Shown: positions 34,509 through 42,736 of the stretch, one piece after another
Position numbering within the stretch: position 1 is the first letter of the stretch
Layout of the letters: each line of letters begins with the position of its first letter
Assembly: GCA_020849655.1 (NCBI GenBank)
Contig: JADLFU010000131.1
Coordinates: 1 to 48,346, forward strand
Length of the DNA stretch: 48,346 nt
Source of the DNA: Polyangiaceae bacterium
GTDB lineage: Bacteria; Myxococcota_A; Polyangia; Polyangiales; Polyangiaceae
Direction of reading: 5' to 3'
Notes under the pieces: generated by a model
Databases searched by the model: none
The model's input: only the letters and a program-made list of their open reading frames with translations
What the model was told of the DNA's origin: nothing
Position numbers and translations under genes: made by a program

Positions 34509-35114
34509 TCACACGTAGCTCGACACGAGCGCGCGCGAGAGCAGGCCGAGGCCGTCGACCGACAGGAGCAGCAGCAGCTTCAGCGGGAAGCTCACCTGCG
34601 TCGCCGACAGCGTCTGGGTGCCGAGCGCCGCGAGCACGTTCGCGACCAGGAGATCGAGCACGAGGAACGGCAACAGCAGCGCGGCGCCGAGCGGCAGGGC
34701 CTCCTCGAGCTCGGTCACGACGAACGCGGGCAGCACCACCGACACGTCGGCCGGGGTGGCGTCGGGGCGCGCGCGGCGGGCGAGCTCCGTGAACCGTTCG
34801 AGCTCGCGCGGCGCCGAGTTGCGGGCGGCGAACGCGCGGAGGGGCTCCTTCGCGGCGTCGACGAGCGCGCGGGTCGTCGGCTCGCGCGACGGATCGAGCG
34901 ACGCGCCGATCGTCGCGGCGACGGGCGCCATCGTGGCCAGGGTGAGCGCCGCTGACAGCGCGACGACGACGCCGGTGCCGGGCAGCCCCTCGGCGCCGAG
35001 CGCGCTGCGCAGGATGGAGAGCACGGTCGCGATCTTCGCGTACGAGGTGGACATCAACAGCGCGAGCGGCAGCGCGGACAGCGCGAGCCACGCGAGCGGC
35101 ACGCCGTCGTTCAC
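34509..35114 (-). CDS. FliP/SctR-like export-gate protein (orphan)
   Basis: 201 aa from GTG 35114 overlapping the fliO-like stop (GTGA). Clear FliP/SctR family: PLALLMSTSYAKIATVLSILRSALG, then PAFVVTELEEALPLGAALLLPFLVLDLLVANVL, and SFPLKLLLLLSVDGLGLL at the end, four TM segments. The loop that in most family members reads GMMM or GMQM, forming the methionine gasket of the export pore, here reads GTQT (165-168). fliQ, fliR, flhA and other export genes are absent. Either parts lie elsewhere in the genome or this is a divergent orphan. Confidence 0.85.
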   Translation of the reverse strand: MNDGVPLAWLALSALPLALLMSTSYAKIATVLSILRSALGAEGLPGTGVVVALSAALTLATMAPVAATIGASLDPSREPTTRALVDAAKEPLRAFAARNSAPRELERFTELARRARPDATPADVSVVLPAFVVTELEEALPLGAALLLPFLVLDLLVANVLAALGTQTLSATQVSFPLKLLLLLSVDGLGLLSRALVSSYV

Positions 35115-35416
35115 GCGCGCCCACCCCACAGATCGCGGAGCGTCGGGCGCGGGCGCGGCGCGGGCGGCGGGAGCTTCGCCGCGTCGAGCTCTCCCAGCTT
35201 CTGGAGCCCCTGCTCGCTCGCGGCGAGCACGTGCACGACGTCGACGACCCTGACCAGGTACACCGCCCGACGGGGCTCGAGCGGGAGCCGCGCGACGAGC
35301 TCGAGCGCGCCGTCGTCCGTGCGGCCCCGCGCGCGGGCGGCCCACGACACCCACGCGAGCGCCGCGACCGCCACGAGCAGCAGCGCGATCTCGACGGCGG
35401 TCGCCACGCCGCTCAT
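35111..35416 (-). CDS. FliO-like small membrane protein
   Basis: 101 aa. One TM at about 8-26, then a FliO-type domain: GALELVARLPLEPRRAVYLVRVVDVVHVLAASEQGLQKLGEL, followed by a Pro-rich tail. FliO assists FliP assembly in flagellar systems; its position directly before a fliP-like gene supports the call. It overlaps both neighbours by 4 nt: start within the glgA stop (ATGA), stop within the fliP-like start (GTGA). Confidence 0.75.
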   Translation of the reverse strand: MSGVATAVEIALLLVAVAALAWVSWAARARGRTDDGALELVARLPLEPRRAVYLVRVVDVVHVLAASEQGLQKLGELDAAKLPPPAPRPRPTLRDLWGGRA

Positions 35417-36891
35417 CCGTCGAACCCGCGCCCCCGACGCGCCGCGACAGCGTCGAGGTAGAGCTCGCGGTACTGCGCGGCCGAGCGGTCCCACCCGAAG
35501 GGCTGCGACATCGCGCGACGGCGCATCGCCCGCACCGCGTCCGGCCGCTCGTAGTAGGCCCAGGTCGCGTGCCCGAGCGTGTCGAGCAGCGCCCGCGGCG
35601 ACAGCGGGCGGAACGCGAAGCCGGTGCCCTCGCCGGTGCGATCGTCGTACGGCCACACCGTGTCGGCCAGCCCGCCGGTCGCGTGGACGATCGGCAGCGT
35701 GCCGTAGCGCAGGCTGTAGAGCTGGTTCATCCCGCAGGGCTCGTAGCGCGACGGCATCACGAAGAAATCGCTGCCCGCCTCGATCCGGTGCGCGAGCCCG
35801 TCGTCGAACCGCAGGTACGCGGCCATCTTGTCGGGTCGGTGCCGCGCGAGCGCCGCGAGCCCGCGCTCGATCGACGGATCGCCCGAGCCGAGCGCGATGA
35901 GCTGCACCTCCCAGTCGAGCATCGCGGGCAGCACCGAGGTGAGCACGTCGATGCCCTTCTGATCGGTGAGCCGCGTGACGAGGCCGAACAGCGGCACGTC
36001 CCGCTCGGGCAGGCCCGCCTCGCGCTGGAGCGCGCGCTTGCAAATCAACTTTCCTGACATGTCGTCGGCCGTGTACCGCGCCGCGAGGTGCCGGTCGGTG
36101 GAGGGATCCCACACCGCGGCGTCGATGCCGTTGAGGATGCCGACGACGTCGCGGCCGCGCGACCGGACGACCCCGTCGAGGCCCGCGCCGTGCTCGCTCG
36201 TCTGGATCTCGCGCGCGTAGGTGGGGCTGACGGTGGTGACGCGGGTCGCGTGGAGGATGCCGCCCTTCAGGAGGTTCAGCGCGCCGTAGTGCTCGAGCTC
36301 GCCCGCGTGGTAGTGCTCCCAGCCGAGGCCCGTCGAGCGGAGCGCGTCGGCGTGGAACTGCCCCTGGTAGCCCATGTTGTGGATGGTGAGCACCGTCGCG
36401 GCGCCGTGGATCTCGGTGCCCCACTCGGTCGTGTCGACGAACACCGGCGCGAGCGCCGCCTGCCAGTCATGCGCGTGCACGACGTCGGGCACGAACCCGA
36501 GCGCGCGTGACAGCGCGAACGCGCCGCGACAGAGGAACGTGAACCGCGCGACGTTGTCGCCGAAATCGCCGCGCGCGTCGCCGTAGATGCCGTCGCGGTC
36601 GTAGTAGTGGTGGTGCTCGAGGAAGTAGACGGGCGCGTCGCTGCCCGGCAGCCGCCCCTCGCGCGCCGCGCCGAACGCCGCGCCGCCGCCCATCGGCACG
36701 GTGAGCGTGAAAGGCAGCCGCGCCTGCGCCGCCCAGTCGACGCCGCGGTAGAGCGGCAGGACGACGCGCGCGTCGACGCCGGCCTCGCGCTGGTACTTCG
36801 GCAGGGCGCCGGTGACGTCGCCGAGGCCGCCGCTCTTCGCGAACGGCGCGCACTCGGAGGCGATGTGGAGCACGCGCAGCGGGCGGGGCAT
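35413..36891 (-). CDS. glgA: glycogen synthase (ADP-glucose type)
   Basis: 492 aa GT5 enzyme that extends alpha-1,4-glucan. N-terminal ADP-glucose motif SGGLGDVTGALP (the KxGGLxD signature); HAHDWQAAL; C-terminal domain LTDQKGIDVL, RYEPCGMNQLYSLRYGTLPIVHATGGLADTV. All catalytic stretches are intact. It lies 33 bp after the phosphatase gene and its stop overlaps the fliO-like start, an odd partner set for glycogen metabolism. Confidence 0.95.
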   Translation of the reverse strand: MPRPLRVLHIASECAPFAKSGGLGDVTGALPKYQREAGVDARVVLPLYRGVDWAAQARLPFTLTVPMGGGAAFGAAREGRLPGSDAPVYFLEHHHYYDRDGIYGDARGDFGDNVARFTFLCRGAFALSRALGFVPDVVHAHDWQAALAPVFVDTTEWGTEIHGAATVLTIHNMGYQGQFHADALRSTGLGWEHYHAGELEHYGALNLLKGGILHATRVTTVSPTYAREIQTSEHGAGLDGVVRSRGRDVVGILNGIDAAVWDPSTDRHLAARYTADDMSGKLICKRALQREAGLPERDVPLFGLVTRLTDQKGIDVLTSVLPAMLDWEVQLIALGSGDPSIERGLAALARHRPDKMAAYLRFDDGLAHRIEAGSDFFVMPSRYEPCGMNQLYSLRYGTLPIVHATGGLADTVWPYDDRTGEGTGFAFRPLSPRALLDTLGHATWAYYERPDAVRAMRRRAMSQPFGWDRSAAQYRELYLDAVAARRGRGFDG

Positions 36892-36924
36892 GGCGAGGAG
36901 CGGGGCGATCCGCCTCGGCGCAAG

Positions 36925-37944
36925 CTAGGCGAACTCGAGGCGCACCATCGAGAAATCGTCGTCGAGCACGTCGCGGCCGCGGCGAGACTTGGCGAAGGTG
37001 ATGCAGTCGTCGAGCGTGCGGCCGCTCTCGGGATCGCGCGACAGCTCGCCCATGAAGTCGTCGTACGGGAGCAGGCTGCCGTCGGTCTGGATGACCTCGT
37101 ACACGCCGTCGCTGAACACGAAGAGACGGTCGCGCGCCGCGACGCGCACCGTCTCGCACTCGAACACGGCGTCCGACGCGATGCCGATCATCGGGTTCGC
37201 CGTGCCGAGCTCGCGGCGGCCCTCGCCGCCGAGCATCACCGCGGGCGGGTGGCCCGCGCTCGCGAACGTCATCTCCCTGCGGCGCCGCTCGTACACGCCG
37301 TACCAGATGGTGAAGTATGTGTTGTTGTGGCGCTCCATCGGGAACGCGTCGTTCAGCGCGCGCAGCACCTGATCGGGGCGGCGAAAGTCGGTCTGGCCGA
37401 GGCGCTCGGCGCGCAGCAGCGTGAGCACGCTCGTCGCGAGCAGGGTCGCCCCGAGCCCGTGCCCGCAGACGTCGAGCAGGTAGACCGCGAAGTGCTCGGG
37501 CCCGACCCAGTGGTAGCCGAACGCGTCGCCGCCGAGCTCGGCCGACGGGACGAAGCGCCAGTCGGCCGCGATGCCGTCCGCCGCGAACGGCGACGGCAGG
37601 AGCGAGCGCACGTACGCCGCGCCCGCCTGGAGCTCGTCGCTGAGCGCGCGCTTCGCCTCGAGCAGCTCGGCCGCGCGGCGGCGCTCGGCGTCCCTCGTGC
37701 GCATCAGCTCCATCGCGAGCGCGTTCGCGTCGGCGAGCTGCGTCGCGAGGGCGCGCTGCTCCTCGAACGCCTCCTCGAGGCTCGCCATCAGCTCGCCCGC
37801 GCGCGCGTTGGAGTCGGCGAGGGCGAGGGCGAGCGACTGCTCGCGCGCGAGGGAGTCCTCGATGAGGCGGAGCGTCTGCTTCGTCTCGTCCAGCTCCCGC
37901 TTCAGGAGGGAGTTCTCGATCGCCAGCTCGAGGGGCTCTCTCAC
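36925..37944 (-). CDS. SpoIIE-type PP2C protein phosphatase with coiled coil
   Basis: 339 aa from GTG 37944 (GAGG ribosome site). Residues about 5-105 are a Leu/Glu/Ala-rich coiled coil. From about 110 the SpoIIE/RsbU phosphatase domain: SAELGGDAFGYHWV, DVCGHGLGATLLA, SAGHPPAVML, FVFSDGVYEVI, DDDFSMVRLEF. The metal-binding Asp positions are present, so activity is expected. Such phosphatases usually act on anti-sigma-antagonist proteins. It follows the two DsrE-like genes by 8 nt, hinting at control by sulfur/redox state (inference). Confidence 0.9.
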   Translation of the reverse strand: MREPLELAIENSLLKRELDETKQTLRLIEDSLAREQSLALALADSNARAGELMASLEEAFEEQRALATQLADANALAMELMRTRDAERRRAAELLEAKRALSDELQAGAAYVRSLLPSPFAADGIAADWRFVPSAELGGDAFGYHWVGPEHFAVYLLDVCGHGLGATLLATSVLTLLRAERLGQTDFRRPDQVLRALNDAFPMERHNNTYFTIWYGVYERRRREMTFASAGHPPAVMLGGEGRRELGTANPMIGIASDAVFECETVRVAARDRLFVFSDGVYEVIQTDGSLLPYDDFMGELSRDPESGRTLDDCITFAKSRRGRDVLDDDFSMVRLEFA

Positions 37945-37952
37945 GTCGCGCC

Positions 37953-38339
37953 TCAGCAGAGCGTGGTCGGGATGTCGCTCATCCGCATCGCGATGACGCC
38001 GAGGCCGACCCGCTCGATCCCGAACCCGAGCTGCTTCAGGCCGTCGGCGCCGACGGGGCTCGGGCAGTAGTTGTCGACGCAGGTGGCGCACGCCTCGACC
38101 CGGCCGCCCGCCTCCTGGAGCAGCTCGATCAGCTCGGCGACCGGGGGGAACCCGTGCACGGACTCCTCGCGCCCGGAGGTCTCCGCGCCCCAGTGCGCGC
38201 CGTGCATCGTCAGCGCGACGACGACGCGCGAGCCCGAGTGCGCCGCCGCGAGCGCCGCCGCGAACCCGAACACCGCCCGCTCGCACTGCGAGGGGCCCGA
38301 GGCGATCACGAACTGCAAGTCAAAGGGCTGGTCGGTCAT
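37953..38339 (-). CDS. DsrE-like persulfide relay protein
   Basis: 128 aa. Rossmann-like DsrE/TusD fold: FDLQFVIASGPSQCERAVFGFAAALAA, VVVALTMHGAHW, and the Cys-rich site EACATCVDNYCP; the last residue is also Cys. Members carry persulfides in sulfur relay or sensing. ATGA overlap with the preceding DsrE3-like gene. Confidence 0.75.
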   Translation of the reverse strand: MTDQPFDLQFVIASGPSQCERAVFGFAAALAAAHSGSRVVVALTMHGAHWGAETSGREESVHGFPPVAELIELLQEAGGRVEACATCVDNYCPSPVGADGLKQLGFGIERVGLGVIAMRMSDIPTTLC

Positions 38340-38929
38340 ATGTAGAGGGTCACCTTCGAGTCGGTCGCGTCGCCGAGGTAGGTCGCGACGCCGCCGAATT
38401 CTAGCCCGTCGATCAGCTCGTCGCGCCCGATGCCCATCACGCCCATCGACATCTGGCACGCGATCATGCGCACGCCAAGCTCCTGCGAGACCTTCACGAG
38501 GTCGGGCAGCGTCTCGACGTTGTGCTTCTTCATCACGGACTTGAACATCACCGGGCCCATCCCGAGCATGTTCATGTTGGAGGACGGCACGTCGTCCGGG
38601 CCGCCGGGCAGCATCAACGACAGCATCTTCTCGACGATGCTCTTGCCCGAGTACAGCGTCGTCTTCTTCACGGCCGCGAGGCCCCAGAAGGTGAAGTACA
38701 TCGACGCCTCGAGCCCCATCGCGACCGCGCCCGACGCGATGATGAACGCGGACATCAGCTTGTCCATGTCGCCGGAGAACACGATGATCGTCGCCCGATC
38801 GGCGACGGTGCGCGGGCGGAGCGCCTCGACCTCGCCGGAGAGGCGCGCCACCTCGGCCGACAGCGACGCCGTGCGCGCCGTGACGAGCTCCTCGACGAGC
38901 CGCGCGACGGCCGGGTCGACCTCGGCCAT
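38336..38929 (-). CDS. DsrE/DsrF-like (DsrE3-type) protein
   Basis: 197 aa. N-terminal helical region 1-45 (LVEELVTARTASLSAEVARLSGEVEAL), then ATIIVFSGDMDKLMSAFIIASGAVAMGLEASMYFTFWGL, the standard DsrE3/peroxiredoxin-family opening; candidate active Cys in MIACQMSMGVMGIG. Its ATG shares one base with the tusA stop (TGATG). Known partners of DsrE3 are TusA-like carriers, as here. Confidence 0.85.
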   Translation of the reverse strand: MAEVDPAVARLVEELVTARTASLSAEVARLSGEVEALRPRTVADRATIIVFSGDMDKLMSAFIIASGAVAMGLEASMYFTFWGLAAVKKTTLYSGKSIVEKMLSLMLPGGPDDVPSSNMNMLGMGPVMFKSVMKKHNVETLPDLVKVSQELGVRMIACQMSMGVMGIGRDELIDGLEFGGVATYLGDATDSKVTLYI

Positions 38930-39159
38930 CAACCGACCTTCTTCTCGAGCGTCGCGCTCTGGATGCCCGACGTCTCGGTGAACTCGACGAGCGTGTGCCC
39001 GAGGCGCTTCGCCCAGGCCTCGACGTCGGCCTTGAACGACGGATCGCTGGCGAGCACGTGCAGGCGGTCTCCGATCTGGAGCGCCTTGATCGCGCGGCTG
39101 ATCTTCACGATGGGCATCGGGCAATTCAGCCCTTTGCAGTCGAGCTCGACGACGGCCAT
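38929..39159 (-). CDS. tusA: TusA-family sulfur carrier
   Basis: 76 aa. CKGLNCPMPIVKISRAIKAL contains the CPxP persulfide cysteine; later LHVLASDPSFKADVEAWAKRLGH. First gene of the long minus-strand run, with a good ribosome site (AAAGGA). Role: hands sulfane sulfur to DsrE proteins or other acceptors. Confidence 0.92.
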   Translation of the reverse strand: MAVVELDCKGLNCPMPIVKISRAIKALQIGDRLHVLASDPSFKADVEAWAKRLGHTLVEFTETSGIQSATLEKKVG

Positions 39160-39218
39160 GTGGTCCTTTCTAGGGGGAGCGCGCGAGCCTACACCGCGGC
39201 GCGCCCCGTCGCCAGGCG

Positions 39219-39866
39219 TCAGTCGGACGATCCGCCGAACCGCAGCGCGCCGAGCGCCGCGGCGACCACGCCGAGCGCGACCGTCGCGTAGATCGCGGGC
39301 TCCCACTCGAACCTGAGCGCGATGACGACGCCGCGCGCCTCCGCGCTCCTCGGCGGGTTGAGCAGGAGCGTGAGCGCGACCGTCACCGGCACCGCGCCGA
39401 GCACGGCGACGATCAGCCGCGCGCCCTGCATCGCGCGCGCGGTGCGGCGCGAGAGCACGAGCGGGAGCATCGTGAACCACGCGGCGAAGGCCCCCCACGC
39501 GACGCCGGTGCGCTGCGCGATGTCGGCGCCGGTGAAGACGCGCTTGTCGGGCGTGAACGTGTGCACCCACGGCAGGAAGAACGCGAGCAGGCCGAGCGCC
39601 GAGAGCGCGAGGAGCGGCCCGCGCGCCAGGCCGAGGTACGTCCACGGCAGCCGCTGCTCCTCGGGCGCCGGCCGCGGCCGGTCGTGGGCGACGCCCTCGG
39701 CCTCCGCCTCCGCGTCGAGCTCGTGGTCGTCCCGGGGCGGGAGCGACGAGAGCGGCACGAGCGCGACGCTGCAGAGCGGGCACGCCCTCTGCTCGCGCTC
39801 GGGGAAGATCTCTCGACAGAACGGACACGCGACGAGCCCACGCACGGTCATGGCAAGATAGCTCAT
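39219..39866 (-). CDS. zinc-ribbon, four-TM membrane protein
   Basis: 215 aa from ATG 39866 (purine-rich GAGAGAG site; ATG 39851 is an alternative). N-terminal zinc ribbon with CPFC and CPLC pairs, acidic linker (about 45-70), then four hydrophobic segments (LLALSALGLLAFFLPWV; AWGAFAAWFTMLPLVLS; GARLIVAVLGAVPVTVALTLLL; YATVALGVVAAALGAL). Function unknown. Divergent from the pterin dehydratase gene. Confidence 0.7.
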   Translation of the reverse strand: MSYLAMTVRGLVACPFCREIFPEREQRACPLCSVALVPLSSLPPRDDHELDAEAEAEGVAHDRPRPAPEEQRLPWTYLGLARGPLLALSALGLLAFFLPWVHTFTPDKRVFTGADIAQRTGVAWGAFAAWFTMLPLVLSRRTARAMQGARLIVAVLGAVPVTVALTLLLNPPRSAEARGVVIALRFEWEPAIYATVALGVVAAALGALRFGGSSD

Positions 39867-39935
39867 GCTCTCTCTCGATCTCTCCAGGCGACCGACCGCC
39901 CGCGCGGGCGGAGGTTCCCCGACGGGGGGCGCGCG

Positions 39936-40226
39936 ATGACGCGCCCCGCGCGCTGCGACGCGCAGGCGCTCTCCGCGTGGCTCGCCGCGCACCCGGCGTG
40001 GGCAGAGGACGGCGACGCGCTCCGGCGCGACGTCGCGTTCGCGTCGTACGCGGCGGCCATCGCGTTCGTGGTCGCGGTCGGGTTCCTCGCGGAGCGTCGC
40101 GATCACCACCCGGAGCTCGTGATCTCGTGGCGACGCGTGGTCGTGCGCTGGACGACCCACGACGCGGGCGGCGTCACCGCCCTCGACCTCGAGCTCGCCG
40201 CGGCGACGGACGAGCTCGCGCCATGA
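39936..40226 (+). CDS. phhB: 4a-hydroxytetrahydrobiopterin dehydratase
   Basis: 96 aa. PCD/DCoH family: ALRRDVAFASYAAAIAFVVAVGFLAERRDHHPELVISW, with the conserved HHPE, then WTTHDAGGVTALDLELA. Recycles the pterin cofactor of aromatic amino acid hydroxylases, or acts as in Moco-related pterin turnover. First gene of an operon with rnc; ATGA overlap. Confidence 0.9.
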   Translation: MTRPARCDAQALSAWLAAHPAWAEDGDALRRDVAFASYAAAIAFVVAVGFLAERRDHHPELVISWRRVVVRWTTHDAGGVTALDLELAAATDELAP

Positions 40227-40909
40227 TCGATCCCGTCGCCGCGCTGTTCGCCGCGCTCGGTCAGCCCGAGGCGCCACCGGCCGCGATGGAGGCGCTCACG
40301 CACGGATCGTGGGTCAACGAGCGCGGGGCGCGGGGCGCGCGCGACTACCAGCGGCTGGAGTTCCTCGGCGACGCGGTGCTCGGCGTGTGCGTCACGGAGC
40401 GGCTGCTGCGGCTGTTCCCCGACGCGCCGGAGGGCGAGCTGTCGCGCGTGCGGTCGCTCCTCGTGTGCGCCGAGTCGCTCGCGGCCGCCGCGCGCCGGGT
40501 CGAGCTCGGCGCCGCGCTCCGGCTCGGGCGGGGGGCCGCCGCCGATCGCGACAACATGAACATCCTCGCCGACGCGCTCGAGGCGTCGCTCGCCGCCGTC
40601 TACCTGCACGCGGGGCTCGAGGGGGCGCACCGGGCGGTCGCGCGCCTCTTCGACGACGACGCGCTCGCCGCCGCGCGCCGCTTCGGCGTCGACGTGAAGA
40701 GCGCGCTGCAGGAGCTCGCGCAGCGCGAGGGCCGCGGCACGCCGAGCTACGAGCTGCTCGGCGCGACGGGCCCCGAGAACGAGCGCGTGTTCGAGATCGA
40801 GGTGTCGCTCGGAGGAGCCCCCTTGGCGCGCGGGCGGGGACGATCGAAGAAGCTCGCCGAGCAGGCCGCCGCGAGGGCCGCGCTCGAGCACCTGGAGCCT
40901 GACCCATGA
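40223..40909 (+). CDS. rnc: ribonuclease III
   Basis: 228 aa. RNase III domain about 8-145 with RLEFLGDAVLG (Glu46, Asp50) and DNMNILADALEASLAAVYLH supplying the second Asp/Glu pair; dsRNA-binding domain about 155-225 (SALQELAQREGRGTPSYELL; RSKKLAEQAAARAALEHL). Processes rRNA and structured RNA. Flanked by 4-nt overlaps on both sides. Confidence 0.95.
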   Translation: MIDPVAALFAALGQPEAPPAAMEALTHGSWVNERGARGARDYQRLEFLGDAVLGVCVTERLLRLFPDAPEGELSRVRSLLVCAESLAAAARRVELGAALRLGRGAAADRDNMNILADALEASLAAVYLHAGLEGAHRAVARLFDDDALAAARRFGVDVKSALQELAQREGRGTPSYELLGATGPENERVFEIEVSLGGAPLARGRGRSKKLAEQAAARAALEHLEPDP

Positions 40910-41319
40910 CCCTCACGAAGCTCGTCACCCGCGCGATCGCGATCGCGATCGTCCTGTGCTGGTCGCTCGTCGCCTGGGCGGGCTCGTACCTCGATCGCTC
41001 CGCGCTGCTCGTCACCGAGTCGCGGCAGACGGTCGAGTGGCTGTTCACGCACCTCGGCGACAAGGAGCTCGCGGCGATGGCCCACCCCGTCACGCTCGCC
41101 CGCGTGAAGGCGGCGCAGCGCATGCCCGTGCCGAAGGAGGTGGTCTCGGCGCACCCGCACCTCCTCCTGTCGCTCGAGGCGGCCGAGCGCGCGGCGGCGG
41201 CGGCGGCGCGCGGCGAGAACGACAGGTTCGTCGTGCACCTGCGGCAGGCCCGCGACGAGGAGCAGATGTTCCGCCACCTGCTCGCCCAGCAGAAGCTGCA
41301 GCTGCCTGTCGTGAAGTGA
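40906..41319 (+). CDS. exported hypothetical protein
   Basis: 137 aa. N-terminal hydrophobic segment 8-26 (IAIAIVLCWSLVAWAG) serving as signal or anchor; the rest is helical and charged (TVEWLFTHLGDKELAAM; LLLSLEAAERAAAAAARGENDRF). No known domain recognised. ATGA overlap with rnc and GTGA overlap with the next gene suggest a joint role of the last two genes. Confidence 0.6.
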   Translation: MTLTKLVTRAIAIAIVLCWSLVAWAGSYLDRSALLVTESRQTVEWLFTHLGDKELAAMAHPVTLARVKAAQRMPVPKEVVSAHPHLLLSLEAAERAAAAAARGENDRFVVHLRQARDEEQMFRHLLAQQKLQLPVVK

Positions 41320-41906
41320 GGCCCTCTCGCCGCGCCGTCGCGCTCGGGGTGGGCGCGCTCCTGCTCGCCGTGGGGCCGAGCGCGTACCTCGGCCTGGCGG
41401 CGCGGGGCTTCCCCCCGGACACGACCCCGGAGGGCGCGTACCTGCGGGTCGTGCTCGCGGTGAACGACGACAAGCTGCAGGCGGCGTTCGCGTACCTCGA
41501 GACCGAGGCGCAGTGGGCGGTGTTCTCCGCGCTCGAGTACGAGCGCAAGATGGCCGAGCTCGTCGCGGGCAGCTACCCGGAGCCCGAGCGCGCGCGGCTG
41601 CTCGCCGAGCTCGACGACGCGCGCGCGGCGACCGGCGGCCCCGACTACTTCGCGCGGCTCGCGCGGCGGCTCGGGTTCACCGCGCGCCTGCGGCGAGACC
41701 TGTCGGGCATCCTCCGCGTCGAGATCGTCGGCGAGCGCGCGACCGTCGAGACCGCCCGCGGCACGAGGTACGCGCTCCGCCGCAGGGAGAACGGGATCTG
41801 GGGCCTCACGATGTTCACCGCCGAGCTGCGCGCCCGCGCCGAGCGCGCGTCGCGCGACGTCGTCGTGGTCGAGCGCGCGGCCGCCGACTACCGCGCGGCG
41901 CGATGA
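41316..41906 (+). CDS. exported hypothetical protein; 3' end duplicated downstream
   Basis: 196 aa from GTG 41316. N-terminal TM/signal at 6-28; then helical segments with aromatic residues (LQAAFAYLETEAQWAVFSALEYERKM) and a beta-rich end (ILRVEIVGERATVETARGTRYALRRR). Unknown function. Its last 16 codons (DVVVVERAAADYRAAR plus stop) recur almost unchanged at 43774-43824, with Arg to Cys in the copy, as part of the direct repeat described separately. Confidence 0.6.
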   Translation: MRPSRRAVALGVGALLLAVGPSAYLGLAARGFPPDTTPEGAYLRVVLAVNDDKLQAAFAYLETEAQWAVFSALEYERKMAELVAGSYPEPERARLLAELDDARAATGGPDYFARLARRLGFTARLRRDLSGILRVEIVGERATVETARGTRYALRRRENGIWGLTMFTAELRARAERASRDVVVVERAAADYRAAR

Positions 41907-41972
41907 CCTCGCGCGGCGGGCTCTCCCGGACACTTCACATTCATCACGACGCGGAGGTCCACGCAGCAGAAA
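41854..41972. repeat. direct repeat, left copy
   Basis: It spans the 3' end of the gene ending at 41906 and about 65 bp beyond. Positions 41856-41919 match 43774-43837 at 62 of 64 bases. The rest aligns with gaps and ends in an exact 19-mer (41951-41969 versus 43878-43896). The right part reads, on the minus strand, FLLRGPPR as at the C-terminus of the ATPase at 43870, so it is a remnant of that gene's end. Confidence 0.9.
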
Positions 41973-42091
41973 CTTCGTCGCCCTCGCACCGACGAATTTC
42001 ATGTTGGAGGCCCCCTTCGTAGCCTTGAGGATCGGGGGCTCGCGCATGGTGCGGGAGCCCACGTGAAGGCTGAGGCAGGGGAGGAAACACT

Positions 42092-42691
42092 ATGACGGCA
42101 AGCGCCAAATTGACGGGGTCGTCGCTCGCGCTGTGCGCGGCGGTCGCGGCGTGCGGCGGCGACTCTGACAGCGGCGGACCGGGTGGCCCCGCGACGGGCA
42201 GCGGCGGGAGCCCCGCCGGCGGGAGCGGCGGCGCCACGAGCAGCGTGGGGGAGGGCCTGACAGGCACGGGGATGTACGACGGAGTCGCGCTCGAGTTCGG
42301 GTGCGATGGGTCGTTCAAGGCGACGGACGGCAACATCTCGCAGTACATCGAGGTCGTGAAGGACGCGCACCTCTTCGTCGTGCAGTGTCGATCGAAGGGA
42401 GGAAGCCACCAGGTCAAGCTCGCGCTCTTGAACCCGAAGGTCGGCGACGCCAAGGACTACAAGACGGCGGACGCAGGCGTCTCGCTGGGGCCCACGATGG
42501 GCGCTCTCGAGGGCCCGAACTTCACCACCGTGAAGGTCAACCGCATCTCGGTCACCGCCGTCGATGGGACTGACCGGGTCGCCGGCACCTTCGAGGCTGA
42601 GTGGGACCAGGGCCCGGGCAACGACTGGGTGAGCGGCCCGGCGGCCAAGGTCCAGGGATCGTTCAACGCCCCCATACGAACGAAGCTCTGA
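42092..42691 (+). CDS. Gly-rich-linker lipoprotein, unknown
   Basis: 199 aa, strong ribosome site GGGGAGGA before the ATG. Lipobox VAAC (Cys21), then Gly/Ser/Pro linker 23-50, then a domain with one Cys pair (FGCDGSFKA, FVVQCRSKGG) and beta strands (TTVKVNRISVTAVDGTDRVAGTFEAEW). It lies inside the direct-repeat-bounded segment and has a less GC-dominated codon mix. It may be a polyangial surface protein of the type found at 28585. Confidence 0.65.
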   Translation: MTASAKLTGSSLALCAAVAACGGDSDSGGPGGPATGSGGSPAGGSGGATSSVGEGLTGTGMYDGVALEFGCDGSFKATDGNISQYIEVVKDAHLFVVQCRSKGGSHQVKLALLNPKVGDAKDYKTADAGVSLGPTMGALEGPNFTTVKVNRISVTAVDGTDRVAGTFEAEWDQGPGNDWVSGPAAKVQGSFNAPIRTKL

Positions 42692-42736
42692 GGGACGGCG
42701 CCGCGGGGGTGGATGGTGGCTCGCGCCGCGAGGCGG

